A stretch of DNA of 64,000 nt from Bathynomus jamesi (taxonomy: Eukaryota; Arthropoda; Malacostraca; Isopoda; Cirolanidae): NCBI GenBank assembly GCA_023014485.1, contig JAJOZX010005637.1, positions 1 through 64,000 of the forward strand, read 5' to 3'. The notes under the pieces are model-generated. The model had not been told where the DNA came from and made no database searches. It saw only the letters and a list, made by a program, of their open reading frames with translations. The position numbers were made by a program, and so were the translations under genes. Each line of letters begins with the position of its first letter. The stretch's first letter is position 1. Positions 22,560-34,716 of this stretch are shown piece by piece.

Positions 22560-24522
22560 GACTATAAATGAGGAATGCGTACCGTACAAAATTAGCGTGC
22601 GAAAGTAAACAACAAACCTTGTGGTTTACTTCTAGAGTAGGAGACATTATAAAGAGTAGAGATAGGGCTTATAGGCTACATAAGTGCGATAAAGACAATT
22701 TGTGGTTACGAAACAACTACATATCTCTAAGGCGTGAAGCGAAAAGTGTAATAAAAGTCCAAGCGCGAATTTGAAATCTCCATAGCTCGTGACGGTAAAG
22801 AAAACCCCAAGCGATTCTTTCAATACGTCAATAATAGAAATCCAGTAAAAAGCGTCTTGGGGCCTTTGAAAAATGTAAACGGAGATCTAGTTTCTGAAAA
22901 AAAGGAAATGGCTACCTTGCTAAACGAATTTTTACGTCAGTTTTTACTATAGAAGATGTAACAAAATCCCTACGGTCACGGACATAATACCGTTTGATAA
23001 TGGTAATATTTTGGATAATATAGTGGTTAGTGAAGGGGAGGTAAGGCGCTATATTGATAAAATGAAAACGCGTAAATCACCGGGGCCGGATTCCATATAT
23101 CCCATACAACTAAAAGAATTAAAAGATAGCATTGTTGTGCCGCTAACAAAGATTTTTAATGCGTCTATTTCTGAGGGGTGCATACCAGATAATTTCAAGT
23201 TAGCAAACGTAACACCTATCTTTCAGAAAGGCGATAAAGGTGCGGCGGGAAATTATAGACCAATCAGTTTAACGTCTGTTGTAGGTAAGCTACTGGAATC
23301 AATAATTAGGGATCGTATAGTCGAACACTTAGAATTCCATAAGCTAGTTAGAAATACGCAGCACGGATTTAGGCGAAACAAATCTTGCTTAACTAATCTT
23401 TTAGAATTTTTCCAAAGCGTGGTTGACGTTTACGATAGACATCGGGCGGTTGATGTAGTGTATTTAGATTTTCAAAAAGCGTTTGACACCGTGCTGCACA
23501 AAAGACTCATTGAAAAAACTAAGGCTCATGGAATCAGGGGTGTAGTAATAAATTGGCTAGAAGAGTGGTTGCGAGGCAGGAAACAGAGGGTGGTCGTTGA
23601 TGGAGCGGAGTCGTGTTGGGCTAATGTAGCGAGTGGCGTTCCTCAGGGTTCTGTTGGGCCCCTTGCTTTTTCTTATATATTAACGATTTAGATGTCCGGC
23701 CTAGTCAGTACAGTTTCAAATTTGCGGATGACACGAAGCTGGGTGGTAGGGCGATTAATGACGAAGATAGAGGTAAAATTCAGGAAGATCTGAATAAAAT
23801 CGTTAATTGGTCAGTCACATGGCAAATGAGATTAACGTTGAAAGTGCAAATTTTGCATATAGGTTCACGTAACGGTAATTTTGCGTATAGTATGTCAGGG
23901 AAAGATTTAACAAGCGTAGAGCAGGAAAAAGATTTAGGAGTTATAGTCACGGGTGATTTAAAAGTAGCGAAACAAAGTACAGCAGCGGTCAATAAGGCGA
24001 ACAAAATATTAGGTTTATAGCTCGAAATTTTGAGTACAAATCGCGCGATATTATAGTTCCTCTTTATAAATCATTAGTTAGACCCCATTTGGAGTACGCG
24101 GTCCAATTTTGGAATCCGCATATGCGCAAAGATCTAGACAAAATCGAAAGAGTTCAAAGACGAGCAACTAAGATGATTCCGTCGCTTAGGTCAAAGTCGT
24201 ACGAGGATAGGCTTAAGGAGTTAAAATTGACAACACTCGAGACTAGGAGGTTAAGGGGTGATCTAATCCAGGTTTCAAAATTATGAATGGGTTCGATAAC
24301 GTAGATAGAGATAGCTTTTTCGAAATATCTCAATCTATAGGACTAGAAAACGGGTGTAAGTTGACAAGTAGAAGATTCGAGACAGCAGTTGCGAAAAACT
24401 TTTTTACGCATAGAATAGTAAATAGCTGGAATAGTTTGCCGGTAGAAGTAATTAGTAGCACGTCTATAAACATGTTTAAAAATCGATTAGACGCATATGT
24501 TGATAGAAAGGGTATAGTTTAA
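22560..24522 (+). pseudogene. LINE reverse transcriptase (CR1-like)
   Basis: The longest open part (23,011-23,691, 226 codons) has KTRKSPGPDSIYPIQLKEL, FQKGDKGAAGNYRPISLTSV, VYLDFQKAFDTVLHKRLIEK (first palm aspartate) and WANVASGVPQGSVGPLAF. After a frameshift at about 23,690, FKFADDTKLGGRAINDEDRG supplies the FADD catalytic pair. The C-terminal region continues through 24,089-24,522 with [20 protein letters not shown] and NSWNSLPVEVISSTSINMFK. At least four frame breaks make it inactive. Confidence 0.85.
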
Positions 24523-25261
24523 GGTAGTAAAATTAAGGCTTTCTGGGGATAGATCCCACAGCTCAACACAAGTGTTGTGGGATATAGGGAGGCAGCGTCT
24601 TGGGTTAGGGGATACTCTCTGTCCTTACACACCCCATTTAAAGAGATTCCTCTGCCGAGCGGTGCCCCCCATAGTACTGTGAGGTATTGAAAAACTCATG
24701 ATCTTCACTTGCCCCACAAACACCTTTAAATGGGAGACCCAAAATGGGTGCACACACATTTCTACATTACTGTACAGTCTTTACAGCCACACCTACACTT
24801 TTTCTCGTAAGTGTATATATTGTAATGTATATGATTGTAAATTTTGACTTGGTCCGCAATCGATATGGACCGTGACTTGATGGATACCGTAATGAAATTG
24901 ACTGGATTCTTTGGATCTGATATATTTGCATGTCCGTTATAAATAGATATAGAGTGTAACATATTTGTGGATAGTAGTCTATTATGACTGATCCTCTGGA
25001 TCCAGAGATTCTATCTTTAGTTTTAAATCGATAATTAATTAGTTTTAAATTGATAATTATTTAGTTTCGTAAAAATTGGTCGTTGCCAATTTACCGGCAG
25101 TTTTTACATAAATTTCTTATGTTCTTGTGGTTCGGAACCCACGTAAAATTGTAGGTCCCCTCCGCCACCACGGAGGACATACACAATACACGATTACGAA
25201 CACAGTTAGGTAGACCAGCCATGAGTGGATCCTAGGGTCTTTGTTGGTCTGAAACATTATA

Positions 25262-26603
<1,342 letters not shown>

Positions 26604-26644
<41 letters not shown>

Positions 26645-26664
26645 ATTTATAATTTCTAATATAT
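26604..26664. repeat. (TA)n array
   Basis: TA repeats between the mariner and the next TIR element. Confidence 0.85.
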
Positions 26665-29244
26665 AATTTAGGGTGATTCAAATATGGGGGTAAAAAATTT
26701 TTTTTTATATTTTAATGTGTTCAACCCTTTAAATGGTTCATTTCAGCATAAAAACAACTATCCTAAAATATTTTAGCAAATTTTTAATTTTTAGGGGTTG
26801 CTACCAGCAATTAAAAATTGACAGAACGACTCAAATTGTCAAATTTTTCCACACCACCCAGGAGGTACAGTATAAGGCGCATTGCTTTTTTTTAATGTGG
26901 AAAGCTCCCCCGTAGGTCCTACCATAACCACAAGCATGCATAATTAAACTAGCATGATATTTGAGACATTAGCTGTCCTTACTTCATCAATGTTTCTTTC
27001 TTTCTATCAGGGTAAACAGCCCTGTAGTTTTTCACTACTTGTAGCAAGAATTGTTTTTGATCTTCGTCATGTGTTAGTATTTTATTATATTCATCCATTA
27101 ATTTTACTCCTCTTTCCGTTATATCATTCACGACTTTCCACTGTTTGATAGATTTCTTAGCGGAGTTATACTCTTCATCATTATGCCATTCTTTAGCATC
27201 TTTGAGTAAAAATTTTTAACTAAATTCTGTTATTGTAAAGAATCTTTGAGTATTTGATGTGACAAAATCTTCTAATTTCTTCGTTGGAATAAGTGCACGA
27301 TCTAGAAAAGCCCGTTTTGCAGGAAGAGTTTCTGTTGTATTTTGCAAGGCCTTTACAATTTTGTTTTTCGTTTCAGTAGGCACTTCATCATCATAAAAGG
27401 CCAAGCTACCAGTTTTTCTGATAGGTACCAGAGGTGACCTAACAGTTTTTTAATAGCAACAAATGCAATTGTGTCATTTATTTGTTTGTAGACTACAAGA
27501 TTCTGTAATAATTCCAGATCAAGACGAGGAGCGCAAGATGGCACAGGAGCTGTAAACCATGCCTTTACATAAACCGAGTAGCAAATAGACAGATATCTTT
27601 TAGTCCTTTTTTGTCTTTTACTGAAATTTTGAACTGAGATTTGAACATAAAAATTTTTAATGAATGAATATGTAATTTTGGCCATCCACTTAGCCCGATG
27701 AAGTCCCGCTGGATGTCTAAATTTGATTCCACCTTTTGGTTCACCTCCCAAACCAATAATTTTTAATTGCAATAGTTCTAGGTAATCGTCTCTTGGTTGG
27801 AATGTATCTAGTTGATATGCTGCAAATATAATTATGTCATCTTTGATGTCATGAATATTTTCATAGATATCTGGATCTGATAATGCTGTTTCGTAGTCCT
27901 CCTTATTAATGCTTGACCATTTTTCTCTGAACTTCTTAAAAGGACTATATCTGGGCCAGAAGATGGTGATAAAGACTTTGAAACAACAGCTTCCAGCATA
28001 ATTTCAAATATATGGTGTCGACATGCCAGCCACAATAAATCGTTGTCGAATTTTTGTTCTAGAAGAATAGCTGCACCATTTCTAGGACCAGTATTGGCTG
28101 CCGTTGTATTGAAACACATGCATTTTATTTGTTCGCAGATGTCCCATTCAAGCGATGTCTGATTGTTTGCATTAAAACTAGAGACGCATTTCTGTCACTC
28201 AATTTTGCAACATCAAGACTTCCTAATAATTTATCATCAAACAATTTTCTACGTTTGCCAACCTTACTTTTCCATGTTGAAGGTTGTGCAGCACAGAAAC
28301 CAGATTCATCACTTTTACTCTCCTCTGATTCTGACTCTGATGATGTACTGGTGAGTATGACAGCCTCTTCATTCTTCTTTCTTTTGATCTCTTCTTCTGC
28401 TTTCCTCTTTTCATAACGTTGTTGCTTTTCTGCTGCTCTTTGCTCTTTTTTAGCAACAGCCTTATCAATGGTACTCATTTTTCCATGACGTCCTTTCTCA
28501 CGTTGCATTTTCAAGAATTTCTTATCATCTTCTATTTTTATAAGCTGCATAGCATTCTCATGAGCAATGTCAAATAAGTTTTAGAGTTTATCTTTCCATT
28601 TTTCTTCTTTATTATTTAAATTTTGTGATCTTTTCAATTTGTTTGCTTTGTTTTTCTTAAGCAGCTGTCATTCCTTCAGTATTCCTTGAATTTTCTACTA
28701 CATGTATTCTTTGTTTTGCTGGTATTCCTGCTTTTTTCCAAACTGCTAGCACATCATCTGCAGTAGAGCAGCATGATTCTCTAATGTCTTGCTTTTTAAT
28801 ATTTCTGTAGTGCATGAAGAGGGCCATCATTTCCTTCTCTGATGGTAATACGGATGTTTTTAGTACTGCAGAGGGCTGCCCAATTAGCCATACTTCAGTT
28901 TCTTTTCTTGTAGAACTTCTCCCAAATGAGCAACTGGGTGATGGTGAGTTAGGCCTAGCTTCCATAATCGATTAATTGGTATCAAAATTACGAGTTCCAA
29001 GCAACAATTAAAAGTAAGCTAGTATATAAACCATTAATTAAAAATTCTGAAATATAAACAATTAAACCAAATCATAAGTTGTAAAAACAAACAAATTGAA
29101 AAAAAGGGAAACTTTGACGCCTGGTAGCAAATAGTAAATTTTATTTAAAATTCACCAAATTTGGCATACACTACTTTTTTGTCATAGGGAACAAAAATAC
29201 AGGTTGAACAATTAAAAAAAAAATTTGATTTTTTTAATCACCCT

Positions 29245-29248
<4 letters not shown>
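26665..29248 (-). mobile_element. 2.6-kb unclassified DNA transposon, TIR TTTAGGGTGATT
   Basis: The left end ATAATTTAGGGTGATTCAAA mirrors the right end AATCACCCTAAATTATA, both meeting TA-rich sequence. One gene on the minus strand fills most of the interior. The superfamily is not clear from the TIR alone, and the target duplication is masked by the TA repeats. Confidence 0.7.
26985..28965 (-). pseudogene. Unrecognised transposon-encoded protein, charged coiled-coil middle
   Basis: It starts at ATG 28,965 (MEARPNSPSPSCSFGRSSTR). The first 100 codons include EKEMMALFMHYRNIKKQDIR and a TADDVLAVWKKAGIP segment. A frameshift near 28,660 leads to a lysine/glutamate-rich coiled coil (28,550-28,350: AVAKKEQRAAEKQQRYEKRK), then an acidic serine stretch (SSESESEESKSDES). 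Further frames contain KWMAKITYSFIKNF, KRYLSICYSVYVKAWF, LLGHLWYLSEKLVAW, FYDDEVPTETKNKIVKAL and DEDQKQFLLQVVKNYRAVYP. I recall sequences like this repeated in other invertebrate genomes but know no assigned function. The TIRs make a transposase role the simplest inference. Several frame breaks are present. Confidence 0.55.
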
Positions 29249-29294
<46 letters not shown>

Positions 29295-29653
29295 TAGATA
29301 TATAGATAGATAGATAGTAGAGCATTCTAAGAGAATCAATAAAGAAACAGCAAAATTTTCCAGAATCTATTCGAGTTTTTAAGATTATTTTTTGACTGGA
29401 TATAAATAATGGATTTACAGGCATCGCTTTGTAGTTTTAGTTCGCTTTATAATTTGAAGTTAATTTAAAGGTTTAAAGTCGAAATATATTCGTTGAAGAC
29501 ACTAATTTATACTGGGTCAAATTCGGACTGTTTACGTTTATTATGCTTACCGTATATAAATTGTGTGAGACTTCAAAATAAGCAAAATTTGTTTAATTGA
29601 AATAGAGAAATTGTTCTCGTAAATTCTTTTGATAAATTAATTTGTTTTTTGCG

Positions 29654-29692
<39 letters not shown>

Positions 29693-30028
29693 TCATCAAT
29701 TTTTGTATTTTTTATGGGTGGGTGGTTTATTTTTTCTTTCTTTCATTTTCAGGACAATTCCGAGTGATGTTTTGTATGGTTAGGCTGTTTAAAGTTTTTA
29801 TCCTGAAATTAGATTTTATTGTGTTAAGGAGTGTTTTAGCATTTTATTTTAGACGTGGTTCGGATTCAAACGTTAAACTGTAGGTTTAAGGTGGAGTGAC
29901 ACGCTTGACCTTCGCCGGGGTGTGCAATCAGGGGGGATGCTAAACAAAGATTGCCGATAAAGTAGAACTTTTTTAATGTATGAAGGACGGGCTAGGGGTA
30001 ATGATGTAGTAAGTTTTAGGAGCTGTTG
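29249..30028. other. Interior filler: (TA)n, (TAGA)n and a partial TIR duplicate
   Basis: (TA)n at 29,251-29,290 and 29,657-29,692, and TAGA repeats at 29,291-29,317. The block 29,745-29,925 (GACGTGGTTCGGATTCAAAC) is a second copy of the TIR segment at 30,340-30,515, so part of the right TIR is duplicated inward. Confidence 0.6.
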
Positions 30029-32137
30029 CATAGTTTTTATATGAAGTTTAACACTGATAAAATTCAACTGTTACGGTACGGAAAAGGGGAGGATCTAAAA
30101 TTCCATGGAATAGAAGAAAAGATCCCCGATGATCTGAGTGTATCTGAGAGATGGAGAGTAAAAGAAGTCAACTCACTACTTCACCAGGCCAACAAGATCT
30201 ATTGTAGTTATATTCCCCTTTAAACTGTAGGTCTAGGACGGGGTGAAAAGCTTGACCTTCGACGGAATGAGCATTTCTGTAGTAAATGATAAATATTATT
30301 TTCACAAGGTGATTCTGTTATTCTCGGCAAACCGTCTTATTCCGCTCCCGAGTAATATTTTATGTGGTTAGGCTGTTTAAAATTTTTTTATTCTAAAATT
30401 AGATTTTGTGTTAAGGAGTGTTTTAACATTTTGTTTTAGACGTGGTTCGGATTCAACGTCAAACTGTAGGTCTAAGGTGGAGTGGCATGCATGACCTTCA
30501 TTCGAATGAACAATTTGGATAGGTCCGAGTTTGTATATTATTATTTTTTATTATATATATACTCCTCGTTCGTAATTCTTATGCTATTATTATTTTTTAA
30601 TGCATATATTTCTTCGCTTGTATAGGAATGTATATTTATTTTCAATATATTTCGTGAAATTGGATCCAATAATTTGTCTAAATAAACAGTGATGTGATGG
30701 TGTTTTATTTAATTCTTTTGGATGTATATAAAAGTTATTATTATTATTATTATTTAATTATACCAAGTGGCTGGTTAGGCCTTCTAAGTCAACTGGCGGG
30801 TTATGCCAACTGGCGGTTTAAGTCAGCTGACGGGGTCAAACGCACACAAATGCACGTACGCCTCCGACTAGGATTATGCCAATCCAATAATTCGTCTAAA
30901 TAAAGGGTGATGTGGTGGTGTTTTCTTTAATTCTTTTGGTTGTATATATAAACATTATTATTATTTAATTATACCAAATGGCTGGTTAGACCTTCTAAAT
31001 CAGCTGGTGGGTTAAGCCAGCTGACGGATTATGCCAATCCAATAATTCGTCCTTATGCTATTATTATTTTTTATTGCATATATTCCTTTGCTTGTATAGG
31101 AATGTATATTTATTTTCAACATATTTCGTGAAATTGGATCCAATAATTTGTCTAAATAAACAGAGTGATGTGATGGTGTTTTATTTAATTCTTTTGGATG
31201 TGTATATATAAACGTTATTATTATTATTTAATTATACCAAATGGTTGGTTAGGCCTTCTAAGTCAACTGGCAGGTTAAGCCAGCTGACGGGTTATGTCAA
31301 TCCAATAATTCGTCTAAATAAAGTGGTGTGGTGTTGTTTTATTTAATTCCTTTTGTTGTATATATAAACGTTATTATTATTATTTGATTGTACCAAACGG
31401 CTGGTTAGGCCTTCTAAGCCAACTGGCAGGTTAAGCCACTGATGGATTATGCCAACTGGCGGGATAAGCCAGAATATATGCTTTAATTAAATAAATAGCG
31501 CAAACTGGCAACTCAACCAGATACGCCAACTGGCTGATTAAGCCAGAATATATGCTTTAATTAAATAAATTAAGCAAACTGGCAACTCAGCCTTCTAAGC
31601 CAACTGCCGGATTAAACCAGAATATATGCTTTAATTAAATAAATAACGCAAACTGGCAACTCAGCCTTCTAAGCCAACTGGCTGATTAAGCCAGAATATA
31701 TGCTTTACTTAAATAAATAGCGCAATCTGGCAACTCAGCCAGCTAAGCCAACTGGCTGATTAGGGGCCATATTTAGGCAACGGTCGCTCGGCTGAAGTCT
31801 TAATATGCGCTTGGTTCCTGTCAAGCGAACACCTCTTCTCTCTCTCCTCTCTCTTAGGTTAGGTATAGCCCTTTGGGGGGGGGGAGGCCTTCCCACCTTA
31901 TCCCCAAAGAGGTCTCCCCCAGCGCGGGTTCATTGCAACTTGGGGGATAACTCCGCCTCCAAGTTGCATAACCCCTTGTTGCTCTTGCAACATTCCTCCT
32001 CCCCCATGTATGGGGTGCCTTGCAACAAGGGGGAAGGGGAGTGGCACTATGAGTGCCTTGCAACAAAGGGGCGGGGATTTGCACTCTTGCAACACTTGCA
32101 ATTGCATTGCACTCTCCCATTTCTCCCCCATACTACC
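30029..32137. repeat. Right terminal inverted repeat of the 18.8-kb element
   Basis: Inverted counterpart of 13,314-14,951. From the inside out it has CATAGTTTTTATATGAAGTT (30,029), a LINE fragment (AATTCAACTGTTACGGTACG at 30,061), GAGCATTTCTGTAGTAAATG (30,268), four units of the ~170-bp repeat, four units of the 74-bp repeat, and TTGCAAC-rich sequence leading to the terminus. It is about 470 bp longer than the left TIR because of extra repeat units. Confidence 0.85.
31455..31770. repeat. 74-bp tandem repeats in the right TIR
   Basis: AGAATATATGCTTTA-type words start at 31,471, 31,545, 31,619 and 31,693, an exact 74-bp period. Each unit carries GCCAACTGGC, the reverse complement of the GCCAGTTGGC seen in the left TIR. 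Confidence 0.9.
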
Positions 32138-32143
32138 GACACA
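32138..32143. repeat. Right target-site duplication GACACA
   Basis: The six bases after the right terminus. One mismatch from GTCACA at 13,308-13,313. Confidence 0.75.
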
Positions 32144-33065
32144 TCTTCCCAGTTTATAGCTTTGGAGTGGAAATTAAAAATTTCGAATTTGTTTCTTTCT
32201 GTTGTGCGTGTTCTTTCCTTTCCCGTTGCCTTTATTTAGTTGTTATTTCAATGATGTTGTAGTCCGATATCATAGTCGGGGATATTTCTACATTATCAAT
32301 TAGATTACTGTTGTTTGTGAATACCAAATCTAGGCAGTTGTTTTTTCTTGTGTTTTCTGTTATTTCTTGCGTTAACATAAATTCATCAGCTAGAGCTAGT
32401 AGCATTTTTACCTGCTCCTGGTCTTCTCGTGTGCCCCCCTTGTCCTGGTATATACATATATTTTTTCCTATCCTTTTATATTTCATGAATGGGAAATTAA
32501 AACACCACAGAGAAAAATATTTGAGGTTAAGAGTGTAGATCTTTTACCAAGTTTCTTACCTCTGTAATGGAATCTGAAAATTTTGAGGTTGGCGTGTTTG
32601 GGGGTATGTACATTATCATTAGTACCATATTTAATTTTTTAATTTTTGCTGCTACACATTCTACGTAGTTGTTTGAGGTACTTATAGCCATTTCTGCTAT
32701 GTACCTTTCGCGTGTGTAAATAGCACATCCTCCTTTACGTCTCACTGTTCTGTCGGCTCGGAGGATGTTATAGTTGTCAATTTGTATTTCTTTTTTGTCA
32801 ATACAGGACTCACAATTTTCACAGTTCGCTTGGCAGTACTTCAGGTGAGTTTCCGTGAGGCATGCAAAGTCTGCTCCGGCTTCTTGCATGAGTCTTTTCA
32901 GGTATAAAACTTTGTTCGTGGAATGATTTGATTTAAGGCCCTGAATGTTGGCTAGGATTATTTTTATTTTTCCTCTTTCGTTTTCGCATACAGGTGGTTC
33001 CGATTTGTTTTCTAATGGGGGTGCCGGTTTCGTTGCCTTGTGGTCCTCCGAGAATTTACCTCTTT
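32144..33065 (-). pseudogene. CR1/L2-like LINE, endonuclease half of ORF2 (interrupted copy)
   Basis: The minus strand reads ILANIQGLKSNHSTNKVLYL near 32,950, then QEAGADFACLTETHLKYC (TETH endonuclease motif) and RRKGGCAIYTRERYIAEMAI. VLMIMYIPPNTPTSKFSDSI follows. After a frame break, NNCLDLVFTNNSNLIDNVEI and ISDYNIIEITTK carry the SDxN end motif. The coding trace continues to NFHSKAINWEDV at the element border and resumes at 13,313 on the other side of the insertion. This domain nicks the target DNA that primes reverse transcription in LINEs. Confidence 0.8.
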
Positions 33066-33790
33066 TTATCTTTGTCGGTACCTGTTGTCCCGATAACGCA
33101 TGAAGTGCCTTTGTTCATACCTTCTGTCCGGCTCTCGGATTCCCATATTTGTCAGCTGGTTTTGTAATTGCTGGATAGTATTTAGCAGCTTAAATGTGTT
33201 GGCTGCGTCTAAAAAACTGGCACTCTTCTTTGATGTTCGTTTTTTCTGTTCACTCGTTATGTTCCTTTGAGGGTGGTGGTGGTACCGGCATTTTTTTCCG
33301 TATTTGCAACTCCCATATCTTGTATAAGTGTTGCAGACCGTAAGATGGTGGAACTCGCATTTCTTATCAAATTTGCAGTATCCAATTGTGTAATGCGTGT
33401 TGCATATTGTTGGATGTGCAATTATTGTGCATATATGCATTGCCCATCCCGGTCGGTATCTGCAGTTCCCTTTCGCGTAGTATTTACATACGATATTTTC
33501 TACGCTTCTACTTCTTGTTTTCTTATTTTTTTCAAAGTTCCTAATTTTGATATTATCATTATTTTTCTTTGGCTGTTTATTTTCTACGTTTTTAGTTATC
33601 TTTTTATCATTTCGCTCGTTGGACCGTTTGACTACTTCGCAATTTTTACTGTTTCTTTTCTTTCATCTGCTTCCTTCCATATTATACTGTTATATTGTTA
33701 TCCGTTATTAAATTGCTGTTCGTTATTATGCTGTTATTCGTTATTTCGTCTTCTCTCTCATCCACCCGGTTTTTCGTTGAGACCATTCCG
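33066..33790 (-). CDS. LINE ORF1, CCCH zinc-finger nucleic-acid-binding protein
   Basis: The frame is read from a (TA)n border near 33,790. A lysine/asparagine-rich start (KKITKNVENKQPKKNNDNIK) leads to a degenerate CKYYAKGNCRYRPGW finger. Two clean C-x8-C-x5-C-x3-H fingers follow: CNTHYTIGYCKFDKKCEFHH and CNTYTRYGSCKYGKKCRYHH. The C-terminal part (FLDAANTFKLLNTIQQLQNQ) looks helical, followed by an arginine-rich end. The stop at 33,066 is just before the endonuclease frame, the usual ORF1-ORF2 order. CCCH fingers suggest RNA binding, as expected for a LINE ORF1 protein. The true start is not clear because the 5' end runs into TA repeats and a frame change at about 33,680. Confidence 0.65.
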
Positions 33791-33796
33791 GACCAT

Positions 33797-33797
33797 T

Positions 33798-33861
<64 letters not shown>
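33797..33861. repeat. (TA)n array at the 5' border of the LINE
   Basis: Pure TA, flanked by LINE sequence on the left and a Penelope-type terminal repeat on the right. Confidence 0.9.
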
Positions 33862-33863
<2 letters not shown>

Positions 33864-34000
33864 GATGAATTTCACAATTAAACACATGAAATGAATGAAT
33901 GATGCAAACCCACAAGGAAAAAAGAAAAATTATTCCAAGGCCTTTCGTGTATTTAGAAGTATTCATTCCCTGACGAGGTGTACTTCCAAAGGAGCAATCC
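33862..34000. repeat. Penelope-like element terminal repeat fragment
   Basis: GATGAATTTCACAATTAAAC, ATGCAAACCCACAAGGAAAA, CCAAGGCCTTTCGTGTAT and CCCTGACGAGGTGTACTTCC match the ends of the Penelope-like copies at 37,170-38,050 and 39,518-43,200. An inverted piece lies at 34,643-34,695. No coding part remains between them. Confidence 0.6.
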
Positions 34001-34342
34001 AAGAATAAGCACCCCAAAGTCCCCAATCCAAGAAAAAGCACCCTAGTTAGACCCCAATCCAAGAAACAGCACCCCAGTTCGACCTCAATCCAAATTAAAG
34101 GATTTTAACATCAACATTCCTCGAAAACTTTGTCCAGATCATTGCTTCATTGCACTTAGCACACAGCATCACTTTTTTAATAAGATTTTTTCCCTTACAC
34201 CAATTTATTACTGGCAATGGATCTTCAACCAATAATGAACGCTTCAGTTTAAAAAGTTGATGCTGTCATCTTGCCCTCAAACTTCTGAATGGTTTTTACA
34301 TTTCAGAACTTATTTATAAATATATAGAAACCTACGGTAAAA
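34001..34342. other. Short direct repeats of a CAATCCAAGAA-AAGCACCC unit
   Basis: Units like CCCCAATCCAAGAAAAAGCA occur at about 33,995, 34,021, 34,050 and 34,081, and again at 34,552-34,610. They flank the palindrome at 34,345. No gene. Confidence 0.55.
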
Positions 34343-34344
34343 TT

Positions 34345-34520
34345 ATTGAATGCCCAGTTAGGTTAATTGAATGCCCGGTTAGGTCAACTGTACGCCTTTG
34401 ATGATTGGTTAGGTTTAGTCGTGATATTTTCGTTAAAACTAACGAAAATATCACGACTTAACCTAACCAGTCGTCAAGGGCGTACAATTAACCTAAGGGC
34501 ATTCAATTAACCATTTTTGA
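34345..34520. repeat. Palindrome copy 3, units arranged head to head
   Basis: The centre is GATATTTTCGTTAAAACTAACGAAAATATC (30 bp, given as two halves: GATATTTTCGTTA, AAACTAACGAAAATATC). The arms extend outward through ACGACTTAACCTAACCAGTC, GTCAAGGGCGTACAATTAAC and GGGCATTCAA. In copies 1 and 2 the same unit is arranged tail to tail, with GGGCGTAC in the centre. Confidence 0.85.
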
Positions 34521-34716
34521 GCAATTAACTCCATTTTAACTCCATTTTAGAGCAATCCAAGAATAAGCATCCTCGTTCGACCCCAATCCAAGAAAAAGCA
34601 CCCTAAATTGATTTGTGGTGCTTATTCTTGGATTGCTTCCTTCCAAATTTACGAAAGGCCTTGGAATCATTTTTCTTTTTCCTTGTGAATTTGCATCATA
34701 TATATATATATATGTA

